A stretch of DNA of 64,000 nucleotides from Hydractinia symbiolongicarpus (Eukaryota; Cnidaria; Hydrozoa; Anthoathecata; Hydractiniidae). The stretch covers positions 30,024,501 to 30,088,500 of the forward strand of contig NC_079875.1 in NCBI RefSeq assembly GCF_029227915.1. The letters run 5' to 3'. The position numbers and the translations under genes are program-made. Every line of letters begins with the position of its first letter. Position 1 is the first letter of the stretch. Below are positions 24,464 to 34,539 of this stretch, one piece after another. The notes beneath the pieces were generated by a model that did no database searches, had not been told where the DNA came from, and saw only the letters and a list, made by a program, of their open reading frames with translations.

Positions 24464-25076
24464 ATGGAAGGTCAAATTGAAGGTCAAATTGATTGCCAAC
24501 TTGGTAAGTATATTATCGTTATTGTTATCATTAGTCGTATGCATGAATAAAAAACTTATCGCAAATATTCGTCCTTTTAAGTCGCGCTTTATGGTAAATT
24601 CATCGAGCACCGTATTAAACATCCCGGGTCAACGGGGTACAGATCGTTTGGCCGGTGGCTCAAGCAAGGTGGTGTGGAATGGACGGAGGGGGAAGATGCC
24701 ACGGAAACATTAAGTAAGATATCAATTTTCAAATGTTCAAAGTTCGTGTTACGTAATTAAACTATGGTATATATACTTCAGTTTTATCTATGAAATTTAT
24801 TGAATTAACCTTTCCTTTATTTTTCCTTTAGTGAATGTCTGGACTCGATTTCTAAGGTACAGATTGACCCACAGTGGTTCAATGGAGGCTGAGGTGTTTG
24901 GACGTTGGGTCCATAATGGCGGAAGAGAATTCCGAAAAAGCAAGGGTGAAGGAAGCAGTCGTGGTGGCCGACGCGGTCGTGGAGGTCAACGTGGTCGGGG
25001 GGGTCGGGGGGGGGGGGGGGGGGTCGTATCAGACCTTACTAATGTTTTTTTGTTTTTTTTTAATTTCGTCTGTTAA
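24464..25076 (+). CDS. Small three-exon gene: two copies of one domain plus Arg/Gly-rich tail
   Basis: Exons 24464-24503, 24582-24713 and 24832-25076 join with consistent phases (GT-AG borders). The start is ATG 24464. Exon 2 encodes EHRIKHPGS...FGRWLKQGG and exon 3 encodes RYRLTHSGS...FGRWVHNGG, so a unit of the form R-H-x-GS-FGRW-x-GG is present twice, one per exon. A tail of RGG-like repeats (RGGRRGRGG) suggests nucleic-acid binding. The family was not recognised. An 18 G run (25006-25023) sits inside the tail, so the last 20 or so residues depend on its true length. A relative on the minus strand (32462-33013) shares both splice positions but is broken. Confidence 0.6.
25006..25023 (+). 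repeat. G18 homopolymer inside the Gly-rich tail
   Basis: Eighteen consecutive G follow a G7 run. On the plus strand this could form a G-quadruplex and would encode glycine. Length variation or sequencing error here would change the C-terminal frame. Confidence 0.9.
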
Positions 25077-26099
25077 CCTTTAGTAGAATGACGTAAGATC
25101 TCAACAAGAACAAGTCCTTTTGATTTAGAATTTCGTACTCCATAAGTCAGTGACAAAAGTAATTTTTGAGTAACTAAACGGTCTAATATGTAAAATATAC
25201 GCGGATATACACTACAAATGGTATTTGGGTAAAATGGTCATCATTTCCGGTCCACAAAATACAAACGAGAGATTGTGATGTGATATACACAATAAAGATA
25301 GTTAAAATTGTTATGAGTTGTCTACAAAGTTTCATCGTGCAATCATTTGTAGCATTGATTTTTTAAGGTCCCGTAAATCCTATAATTCCTGTTTCTTCGT
25401 CAATTACGTTTTATAGCAAGTGCTTCAGTTAACATCCGCCTGAGACACAGACTTCGAAGTTGCTCTCCTCTCGTTCTACTGAAGGTTAACCCTTCTAATT
25501 ATTTATTACTTTATTTTATTAGTATGAATTAAAGAATTCTATTCCATTTAATCGTTTTTATCTATATTATAATACCCGTTTACGTCTGTCCTTCTGTCTG
25601 TAACGCAAAATGGTAGCTTAGCTGCGCAAGTAGCGAGACGCACGCAGTGCTGTATAAAAAAGACGGACGAACCGTGGATTTTTCCACGGGCCACCGACTA
25701 GTTCTTTTTAAGTTGTTTCCACATTAGATTAAAAGGTGTTGATTTAAGTATATGATTGCTCCGCACTTCATTAATTAACTGCCCAATTGTCCTTTCGTTT
25801 TTTGTTCTTATAGGGTGAGGGTAAGAGTAGAAAAACTTTAGTCCCAATTACGTTATCGCTATTCATAAAATACCGCTGTTAGAAACCACAATTGTTACAA
25901 AGCATAATTTTTATGTCTCGCTTGGATAGCTAGACCGGTGGGGAAAGAGGGTTAAAATTATACATCTTATCTCAGATTTTTTTTTTCTAACACCTCTAAT
26001 ACTAATACCGTAATTCCTCTTTTTAGCCCCCGCGGGGGAGGGGATAAATTAGGGAGGTTTTAGACGGGGGGCTTAATAGAAGGGGTTTAAATAAAGGGA
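25077..26099. other. Non-coding stretch
   Basis: No gene or repeat could be supported. Confidence 0.4.
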
Positions 26100-26500
26100 A
26101 CCTACATAAAGCAGACATTTCTCTTGCCTTGCCGGTACTTACCGTGCCTTTTCCTTGCCGTCCTTAATGCCTTTGCCTACGCTTCCCATGCCTAATTTAT
26201 CCCTGCTTTGCTGTTTCCTGTTTCTTTGCCGTGCCCTTACCTTGCCCTGCTTAATAATACACCCTTACTCTTCCTTTGCCGTTTCTGGTGCCTGCCTACT
26301 GTACCCTTGCCTGTGCCTCCCATGCCTTGCCTACCCCTGCCTTGCTGATTCCTCTTCCTGTTTCCTTGCCTGCCTTTGCCGTGCCCTTTCCTTGCTACCC
26401 CTGTCTTGCCTACCCCTGCCTTGCTGATTCCTCTTCCTGTTTCCTTGCCTGCCTTTGCCGTGCCCTTTCCTTGCCGTGCTTAATGCCTTTGCCTTGGCAA
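26100..26500. repeat. CCTTGCC-type low-complexity array
   Basis: Pyrimidine-rich sequence built of TGCCTTGCC words. A longer unit of about 70 bp, starting near 26329, is repeated almost exactly from about 26407. The Leu/Pro/Cys-rich open frames that cross it are by-products. Similar words occur at about 12465 and, in reverse, about 32350. Confidence 0.75.
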
Positions 26501-26798
26501 CCTCTCCGCAACACTTTCTATACTGGTTGTTAGGTCCGCTTTTAATTCAGCCAGACCATAACAAGACATTATTGGCGCAATACTTTTGCAAACGTTTTGC
26601 TACACGATTATGTCTATTGCCAACAATTTTACGAAGCTAACAGAAGCGCCAGCAATAATACTATTCGTCTCAAAGGGGGTTTACATTCATCGTAAGTATA
26701 TGGACTCTTCTTTTCTTTAATTTTCATGTTGGAGTATTCAGCCCATTGATAGAATCTGTTACGGCGTCCTTATGGTTTAGAGACATCTGCAACAGCTT

Positions 26799-27075
26799 TA
26801 TGGCGCCGTAGATTAGTGGTTATAGCTCTCGTACTCTCTGCGGGAGACCCGGGTTCGATTCCTATTCACGGCAATTCAACATGGGCAAATGAAGGTTACC
26901 ATAGCCCTGGAGTAACCCATGTGAGAGTAATTGGGTAGATGGCTGCATGTGTGGGCCGTTGGATGTTGCCGGGAGTTGTCTAGTAGAGCGCGGGCCCTAA
27001 TTAGGTCTGCGTAGCTCAAAACGAGCATTAAATACTCTAGGACTCTCCATCTAAGCCATGGCCCCTCCTGGAAAT
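26799..27075 (+). mobile_element. tRNA-derived SINE, first family
   Basis: The head GCGCCGTAGATTAGTGG contains an A box (TAGATTAGTGG) and GGTTCGATTCC is a B box. The body shares GTTGTCTAGT-GAGCG, CGTAGCTCAAA and TTAAAT-C-CTAGGAC blocks with the SINE at 299-602, in the same order, but the tRNA head differs. Confidence 0.7.
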
Positions 27076-27423
27076 AATAGACAGAGTATATCCCTGGATA
27101 TTAGTGAGGCTAGCCATGTTAAATATGTACATCTGTCAATCTAGCTCGACTTTACCGTTTATCAGAAAAATATTTGAAGTTTTTGTGTCTGATATTTTTT
27201 ATCAACATCATTGATGAGGAACAGAAATATTAGTGGTCCCAAGACACCTACGTGTGGTACACCAATTTTAAAAAGCACACAAAACACAGACTAAAATAAA
27301 AGTTTAGCAAAAGTGAGATGTTACTGCGACTGTTTCTTTAGAAAAAACAACATCAGCTTTGCCTGTCACAGACACACGGAACTGGTGTATTATTATATAG
27401 ATCACTCCCTATTGTTATTTCAG

Positions 27424-27528
27424 CAAGGTGCCAAGTTGGATAAGGTTCATAAAGTGCTTAACAAAATGTATGGTCGTCATGACATACTTAAAAGATTTGC
27501 ACTTAACTCTAGAGATTTCTTTAATCAG
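27424..27528 (+). CDS. Isolated exon of an unrecognised gene
   Basis: A 105-base open segment lies between a good acceptor (TTATTTCAG) and a donor (CAG|GTAGTG), phase 0 at both ends. It encodes 35 residues including KLDKVHKVLNKMYGRHD. No neighbouring exon was found and the family was not recognised. It could belong to a host gene or a mobile element. Confidence 0.35.
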
Positions 27529-27587
27529 GTAGTGAAAGTCCACTGAATATATAAAAACGTAATATTACACCCTGGTTTAAGTGAAAG

Positions 27588-27702
27588 AAAGAGAGCTTAG
27601 TCACTGCAGATGACCCTTACAGGGACCTTAGTTAAGGTGAACCCGCTCAGCTTCTAAGTATATCAGCTAGTTCTGTGAAAGGGTTCGAAACTGCTGATAT
27701 AC
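27588..27702 (+). ncRNA. Candidate structured RNA, copy 1
   Basis: Folding by eye gives the following. An outer stem joins about 27588-27600 to 27645-27655, with a bulge. Inside it are hairpin CCC-TTACA-GGG (27614-27624) and hairpin ACCTT-AGTT-AAGGT (27625-27638), then GAACCC (27639-27644). A second stem is GTATATCAG (27658-27666) with its complement (27694-27702), and an inner pair AGTT/AACT. The loop holds GGGTTC (27681-27686), which can pair with GAACCC, followed by GAAAC. The same layout occurs at 28533 and 62168 with different stem sequences. Class and function are unknown. Confidence 0.55.
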
Positions 27703-27850
27703 TAGGTTGGATAGGATTGGGGGTGTTGATATAATTAAAGTGTTTTTAAAAAAATAAAAAATAAAAATAGTAAAAATAAAAAATTAATATATGTTCTCTT
27801 TTTCTGAATTGTGTTGCTTGAAATGTATGTTGTTGTATTGATAGTTAAGA
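27703..27850. other. Short non-coding spacer
   Basis: AT-rich sequence with an A/T low-complexity tract at about 27747-27785. Nothing else was seen. Confidence 0.4.
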
Positions 27851-28130
27851 TTGTGACGGTTGGTAGCGCTCCGTTAGTTCGTTGGAAGTGTAGTTTGGCA
27901 CTCTACACTAGAGCATAAACTGTGGCAGAGTTGTGCTAGGTTCATGTCTCTCAATACATTGCTGGATATTTCTACATGGTTATGTCATTTCGAACATTGT
28001 ATTTTGGGATTAGTCTTTGCATTATCAGATATTTTTGCTGTGGCGGTTGGTTGCGCTCCGCAAATATTTGTTGGTGTAGTAGGTGGTGCTCTACACAAGT
28101 GCACAAAGTGTGGTAGGGTTTGTGTAATGT
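27851..28130. repeat. Two diverged ~95 bp direct repeats
   Basis: The stretch from 27851 (GGTTGGTAGCGCTCCG...CTCTACAC) is repeated from about 28037 (GGTTGGTTGCGCTCCG...CTCTACAC), period about 186 bp. The open frame across the second copy is not convincing as a gene. Confidence 0.55.
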
Positions 28131-28239
28131 TAAGGTTTGATATGCTTTGTGGTTTATGATACAATGCTCATTTTAGTAATCTTAGGATAAGTTATTTATG
28201 TCTTCTTCACATATTCCATAATTTTGATAGTTATGTTAA

Positions 28240-28860
28240 CAAAATTTTTTAACAGATGACTGTACCAGTCTTCATTATTACCCCAGTCAAAAATAAAACA
28301 AAATCAATTAAAAAATAAGCTACCAAGGGGGTTTGATCATACTTGGTCTTGTCTTTGGAGAGTGACGACTCCACTTATTACCCTGGTTAAAATATATATA
28401 TATATTAGCAGGGGGGTTTGATCACACAAGATCTTGTCTTTGGAGAGTAACGACTCCGCTTATTACCTGAGTTAAAAACAAAGAATAGCACAGTTGAGCA
28501 GAAAGTGGTCAAAGTTTACTTTAGGAAGATAGGGATGTCTAGTTTCTGCTGATGACCGTCCGCGGACCTCTTCGAAGTGACCCAGCTAGACATCCAGGGT
28601 ACTTAGGTTCAGAAACATGGGTCGAAACCTATCTGCCCTTGGTTAAAGTTCTGTTCATCTTTTCAAATGTGTTGTGTCCTTTTTATTTTTTTATATTTTT
28701 TGAATTAATTCCTTGTAAAAAGGGAGAATTGTGCTTTTGGAGGCATTTTCTCTAGAGGAGTACAACCTCTAGCTTATTTCCAAAGACCAAACAGGTTGAG
28801 TTCATCATTGCGGTGACTTGCCACCTCTTTGTAAATTATTTTTTTTCGTTGTAAGTAAGG
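28240..28860 (+). repeat. Interspersed repeat carrying the structured RNA, copy 1
   Basis: It is similar over about 530 bp to 61925-62470. The 5' part has two tandem units of CTTGTCTTTGGAGAGTGACG followed by ACTCCACTTATTACC. The structured RNA segment and a 3' part with CTTGTAAAAAGGGAGAATTG follow. The two copies differ by scattered substitutions and one small indel near 28690. No protein is encoded. It is probably a non-autonomous retroelement. Confidence 0.75.
28533..28642 (+). ncRNA. Candidate structured RNA, copy 2
   Basis: Outer stem GGATGTCTAG (28533-28542) pairs exactly with CTAGACATCC (28586-28595). Inside are hairpin CCG-TCCG-CGG, a weaker hairpin ACCTC-TTC-GAAGT and GACCC. The second stem CCAGGG pairs with CCCTTGG, with one bulge, and an inner GGTT/AACC pair is present. 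The loop carries GGGTC, complementary to GACCC, followed by GAAACC. Confidence 0.6.
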
Positions 28861-30136
28861 CAAAGGAAGGAGTCCATAACATTTTAAAAAAAGTAATTAC
28901 GTAGGTACATAACCTCCACTTCTTATTTGAAAAATTTTGTTTCTAGGTAGCTATCTACGATTAGCATCATCTTTAAAAAACACTAAAACTCCATAGACGT
29001 TCCCCCCAAAACAACACGTTATCTCGCTAACTAAAAACAGTACTAGAGAATGACCATATTAAATTGCTGAATGGCACTGGTTTTCGACCGAAGTTTAATA
29101 TTTTTGATGTGTAGGGACGAAATCGTATTGAAATGCTATATACTCTCCACTGTCCTTACTTTTCCCTTATATTTGCCTTATTTAATGAGGAAATGAGCTC
29201 CGCTTTGCTCCACAATAACTGTACAAACAATTCAGCAAGCGATTGTCCTCTGTTATGGTTGTACGTGAAGAACTTCTGTCTTAATAAGGTAACATTCCTT
29301 TTTTTAAGCAGTATCCATTAAATTTATTTATGATTACGTCAAAGTCCATAGCCTCCTTATCATTATTAAATGAAAATGTGTTATAAATTTCTCTTTCTTG
29401 TGGACCTATGCATGTTAACAAAATAATTGACTTAACTTTTGTTGACTTGCTATCCTTTCCTCTAGTGACATGGTAGAATTCCAGTTCTTATTTCCATTTC
29501 TTCCAGTGTTCCCTCAAGTTCCCATCAAAGGTCTAATGTGCAGGTGGAGTGTTTCATATTTGTATGAGTTACGTTCATCCCACTTCCGACACCATGTTGT
29601 CTTCAGTGACAAGTTGCATTGCTTACTTTGTTGGTAATAATATTGTTCGCGATGACTGATGACCCTGTCAACTCATTCAATACATAAGGTAGAATCTCAG
29701 GAACATCCTGATGTGTGTTAATATTGAATAGTTTGTTCCTAGCGTTGAACATCTAACGTTGTAACGCACGGAGAAAGGCGGAAGGGTCTATAACTGAGGT
29801 GGATTTAGACAACAGAGACATAGTCTGCAAGACGGACTTGGCCAGGGGGGAACAAAAAAGGACTCTGGTGCACTTTGCGAACAAAGTGCAGGAGTAACAG
29901 ATAATGTTTGCAGGATAGAATTAGCATAGCATGTATTCCCTATATTAATGAAGTCAGCATGAGTTGGTTTTCTGGAGTTCTGTTGGTAGGCGGTTCTGGG
30001 TCCGGGTGTAATTGACCTTTAGCCGATGTTGGCCTTTGTTGGTTATGCTGTTGTCGTTGCTGCGGGCTTGTAACCCTTATCAATAGAAGGGGGGCAAAGA
30101 TGTGGAGCCTGACGCAAGATTGCAGCTGCCTTGGTT
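28861..30136. other. Non-coding stretch
   Basis: No gene was supported. A perfect hairpin TGCACTTTG-CGAA-CAAAGTGCA lies at 29869-29890. The end nearest 30136 may be the 3' tail of the retrotransposon remnant that follows on the minus strand. Confidence 0.4.
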
Positions 30137-31055
30137 CTACGTAAAAAAGTTCCTGGCTAGCCAATTGCCAAAGGATGCTTTCATACAAACGTCGCCTAAT
30201 TTGCGAATGGCTTGAAAAGCTTCTTTGTTTGTGATACCAAACCTTTTTAAACAAAATGCAACCGACCGAGAGCAACATCCACTTGCACTCACTTTAATTG
30301 CGAGCAGATTTACTTGCCATCCATTATGCTCGATAATATTTGTCAAAGGGATGTATTTATAGGGCCTTCTGGAGTGCCAGGTTTCCATGTTTTCCTTACA
30401 AGGGCAAGTAAGTTCAATTAAAATAACACGTTTCCTGTTATAGCAACATGACCAGGAAAAATAAGTTCACCATTTAAATATAAAAGAAATAACCAGTCAG
30501 TGGCAAGATGCAAAAGGCTTACCGCTTTTGATTTTTAGCTAGAGGGGTGACTGCCTGCTTTAACAAATTTTATATTATTTAGGTGCTTTACGGGAGAGGA
30601 AATAGATTTGGAAAATGTGGTGATCGACTGTGAAAGTTCGCGCAAGACAGAGTCGTGACGAATCCTGAATCTACCCTGCGTTAGAGCAGTTTTACAGGCC
30701 CCTAAAATGTGAGCTGTAGTGCACACTTGTTTTCCACACAAGAAACAGAAGGATTCGATACATATACGCCAACGCCTTTAATTACTTGAAGAAGGAAGAA
30801 CATCGTAGGTTAAGCTTAAACAGAACGACAACAGGTTTGGTTCCATGGCAAGCAGAGACTTCAAGGAGAGGTCGTTCTTAATATAGTTGTCCCATCTGGT
30901 CCAACTTCCTTGCATCTGCAGTTGCAGAGCTCTGCTCGTATCCTTTTCACTATCAATTTCTTTTGCAGTCACTGATACTAATTTCCTGTAAGAATGAGAC
31001 TGTCTAAGAGAAGTTCCTTTATGTTTAGGACAGAGACCTACCTGTTTCCCTCAAT
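30137..31055 (-). pseudogene. Non-LTR retrotransposon remnant, region after the reverse transcriptase
   Basis: Read on the minus strand, 31055 to 30535 is one frame with a single stop (TAA near 30778). It encodes GSWTRWDNY, then a LSFCLSLTYDVLP stretch, then a Cys pair FCFLCGK, HILGACKTAL and GRFRIRHDSVL. A further piece at 30388-30137 has NGWQVNLLAIKVSASG and FGITNKEAFQAIRKL. This order matches the C-terminal, zinc-knuckle part of a large family of animal retrotransposon proteins, known to me from coral and fish annotations. The reverse transcriptase core is absent, so only a 3' remnant survives. A SINE lies directly upstream (31081-31192). Confidence 0.6.
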
Positions 31056-31080
31056 ATGACTATATCATATGCTCATGATT

Positions 31081-31192
31081 ACCTGGTTGTTGTAGGTGCA
31101 AGATAATCATGTTTTTCCTAGCCCTGTCCAGGATTTGATTCCTGAATCTCTCATTTGTAAGAGTGTTATAGCCATTAGACCAAGCTGGCATA
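31081..31192 (-). mobile_element. Short tRNA-derived SINE, second family
   Basis: Reverse-strand copy of the element at 11766-11880. The A box region and the CTACAACAACCAGGTA tail are preserved; the B box carries an extra base (GGAATCAAATCC). It adjoins the retrotransposon remnant and may have inserted into it. Confidence 0.7.
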
Positions 31193-32461
31193 AATTGATG
31201 CATAATTTTGCATAAAGTTGAATCTTATAAGTAGAAGTTTACAGTAAAGTCTAGTTTACTGTGCTTTTCAAAAACGTCAAAATACAGTTTTCTAATATGA
31301 ATGTCCCGATCAAACCCAAACAAATGTGGTCACATTTTACCCTTAACAGCCAGGAAATTTATTATAATTGGTTTTTATGAGCACTCTAGCCTAATCAATG
31401 AGGCTTTATTAAAGGGTGTCAACTTCAATTTATATATGAATCTTTTCATTTTCTCAAAAAAAATCCGTATTTGTTTTCCATCACGATTTTGGACTGGTTA
31501 TGCAAAATTATGACATCGTCTATCTCCTAGATGCTGAACAAGTGGGAGGTAAGCTCTAACAGCCAACAAATATCAGAGCAAATCCCTAAAGATTGATCTC
31601 CTTTGAGCGATTTTTGGTCGCCCTGACTTTAGCGATTGGGATGTGAGCATGCGCATAAGGTTGTTTACCTAAAATTGCGCAACATAAATGAGTTGTTCGC
31701 TAAGATCCACAAAGGAGTTAAAACAGTTTAAACCTTTTTAGCGATCATTAGCAACTTTCGATGTCACAAATTTTTGACAGGCATTTAGAATCAAAATTAT
31801 AAACATTATGCTAAAAAAATATGCTAAAATATTTTTCTGCAGAAGAATGAAAATAATTTAGGAATCAATTATGTTTGTTTAAGTGAGTGAGGCTATTTGC
31901 GCTCAAAACAAAGGATATCTCGATAGTGACCAAGTGAGCAAAAAACAATGGCATTAACCAATCAAAAAGCCCGGTCAGTATTCTCACCACGGAAAATTAG
32001 TAGTTTTTCCTACTTATCTATTCCGATATGTATGTATATGTATAACCAAAATGTGTCCAACTCTTTTTACACAAAATACGGATAATGTTTACTTGGAAAT
32101 TTGTTCTCGACGCAATATTCCATGCGGGTTGCGACACAATTTATCAGAGAATACTACAAAATGGTAAGTTAAACTAGAATGGTATCCAGTTTTCTCATAC
32201 GATTGTCTAGGGCAAACCGTAAATTAAAAGGAGTGTCAATGTGGTCAAATCTTAACATTAACAGCCAAGGAAATTTTCAATTGTTTTTGTAATTTCCCGT
32301 TTATTAGTACTAGTTTAACAGAGAGGACTGGGAAGCCAAGGAGAGCGATAAGGCACGGCAAGAATAGGCACAAGGCAAGGTCACAAAACTGTCCCCTTCA
32401 CATCATGTAGACAAATTAAGAGAATGTAAAGGGATGAAGGTAATAAATAAAATTATTTTAT
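31193..32461. other. Non-coding stretch
   Basis: No gene could be supported. A short reverse copy of the CCTTGCC-type array lies at about 32336-32385. Confidence 0.4.
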
Positions 32462-33013
32462 TTAACGTAAAACAACAACACATTGATAAGGTCTAACGCG
32501 ACCTTCACGACCTCCACTAACCCTTTGGCTACCACGACCACTGGAACCTCTACTACTGGGAAACTTCTTTCCTCCGTTGTGCACCCAACTGCCTAACGAC
32601 TCCTCGTTAATTGGGCCACTATGGCGGAGCCGAAACTCCAAAAATTGATTCCAGACGTTCACTAAAATAAAAATAATAGAAAGGTTAATCCAATAAGTTA
32701 CATAAAGTAAATTATACTGAAGTTTAAACCCAAACACGAAAATTTAAAATTTTGGAAAAGTAATATCTTACTCAATTTTGAATCAGGTGACGTTTTCGTT
32801 GGATCATAACCCGTCCATTCCACTCCCCCCGGTTTGATCCAACGACCAAAAAGACCTGTAACTTGTTGAACCGGGATGCGCAATTCTGTGAGTAATAAGA
32901 TCAGCTTGAAGCGCGACTAAAAAGATAAAATTTGCGATTATTTGTTTATTCATGAATGCGATGAATATAATAATAATACACTTACCAAGTTTTTAATCAA
33001 TGGTGTTTTCCAT
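32462..33013 (-). pseudogene. Broken relative of the small tandem-domain gene
   Basis: Exons at 32986-33013, 32772-32916 and 32462-32661 match the three exons at 24464-25076, with the same splice phases. The second domain copy reads EFRLRHSGP...LGSWVHNGG and is followed by a Gly/Arg/Ser-rich tail. Exon 1 has a stop after MENTID, and an extra T in exon 2 (TCTTTTTGG against TCGTTTGG in the other copy) shifts the frame in the first domain copy. It ends RPYQCVVVLR, without a G run. It is probably not functional. Confidence 0.6.
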
Positions 33014-33511
33014 TTTTCTTTATTTTGCTAAAAAAACACAAATAAAGCAGTTGCAAATCATTACAATATAATAGGTCCATTCTTTCTTGGCTAACAGTAC
33101 AGTTTAGGATACTGGAAACTATTTATTTTCATTGATGCATTTTAAAGTTCCTGTTGGTTTAATGAGCGCTCATATGTTCATTTTTGACAAGGTGGCATTT
33201 CATTTTCATGATTGTTACTTATTTTGTTTAGCTTAATTAAAACTGTAAAATTAAGCCTATCATAAATGTTTACTATTATAGGTAAAGTAAAACAAACAAC
33301 ATCCATAGCCTTGTTGTTTACACAGAATGTCTTTTTTTTCCTCTTTTGCTGTGAACAATTGGTCAGCATATTCGAGTAAAAAGTCTCCTTTTTTGAAACA
33401 CTTTGTCGTCACAATAGCGTCGACTTATAGCTGCTGTCTGTAATTTGGCGTATTGCCATACCGTAATAATTTTGCAATTTATTTATGACTTTATCAGTCA
33501 AGAGTCCCTTT
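33014..33511. other. Non-coding stretch
   Basis: No gene was supported. Confidence 0.4.
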
Positions 33512-34328
33512 CTAGAAAGAAGTTTTACCCCTCAGATTGCTTTCTCTTCTCCCAAACACTGCATAGAGAATGTCAACGTCGACACGTGTGATATCTCTGT
33601 CACGACTCCATTTAAGGATGCGTAACCTCGACGCTGCCAAGATCCATCCGTACTTTCTTCTATATTGACAATTGTATTTCAGTATGTCTTTTCTGATTTC
33701 ATTTTCAGCTTTAACCATTAGGTTCCTGGCTGTGGCAACATAAGAACTATGTAATTCTTCATTCATGGATTCAAAAGAATCTGAGTTCATTGGTTGTGGC
33801 ATATTCATTATCGTGCACAATGTTTTCAAGGCAATATGACCACAATGGCTCGATAGTTGATTTCATATGACCTCCTACCTCTCTCTCCATCTTCTTGTAA
33901 TACTTCACAAGAAGTTTGAAAGTTCATTTCCCAATCACATTTATTACATTTCAGACACAGAGCATGCGAAAGTCCTTCCTTCTTTTGTACATCATGCTGA
34001 ATGTTGATCGCAGAATGCAGCTTGGGCATATAGCTACAAAGTAAAGTAACCCAAGCAGAAGGTCTGTGTCGATCAGTATGTTGCATTCATAGTTAGAATG
34101 TGTACCTTCTTCTTGGTTAATGATAAGAGAAGACCAATTAATCTTATTTGTAGACGCTGAAGCGTTTGCTGCATTTTTAGCATCTTCAGGCTGTTGTGTA
34201 TTCTTATCTGGATTGTGATTCAATTCCTCATGTGTTTGTGCACTTGAATCTGTCCCAGAAACATTTTTTCTCTCGTAATAGCGTCTTTTTCTAGCTCTCC
34301 CAAATTTAAATCTTTTACCTGATCCCAT
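33512..34328 (-). pseudogene. MULE-type (Mutator-like domain) protein, frameshifted
   Basis: A plausible start is the ATG at 34328 (MGSGKRFKFGRARKRRYY). The frame carries DLLLGLLYFVAICPSC, shifts into a second frame with ALCLKCNKCDWEMNF and RSYEINYRAIVV, and shifts again into a third with LCTIMNMPQPM, SSYVATARNLMVKAENEIRKD. The order (CPSC, a second Cys pair, Y-x-I-N-x-R, MNMP-P, then a helical A-x-x-x-M) matches the Mutator-like transposase domain common in cnidarian and arthropod mobile genes. At least two frameshifts, near 33960-34080 and near 33830, make it a pseudogene. The DDE part was not found. Confidence 0.6.
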
Positions 34329-34479
34329 AATTTCAATGTAAAGCTCTTTTCTATAATGTAAGCCTCCATCAGCAGCCCCAAATGTAAAATGTGGTTTTAA
34401 CTCATGGAATTTACCGTGGTAAAAGGGCGAAATAGCTACAGCACGCCCCCAATGGGTGTTTTTGAAAATTTGAATTATT

Positions 34480-34505
34480 ATTATTATTATTGTTATTATT
34501 ATTAG
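34480..34505. repeat. TTA/ATT microsatellite
   Basis: A short run of ATT and GTT triplets. Confidence 0.8.
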
Positions 34506-34539
34506 CATATGCATGGAAGGGCAGTTATGTTGCAACTTA

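Noticed and set aside
26155-26533. Leu/Pro/Cys-rich open frames
   Set aside because: They only translate the CCTTGCC-type array in different frames.
28533-28642. Hammerhead ribozyme (CTGATGA and CGAAAC are both present)
   Set aside because: The two motifs are not joined by a simple stem II, and the copy at 27588 has CTGCAGATGA in place of CTGATGA while keeping the rest of the fold. The structure is different.
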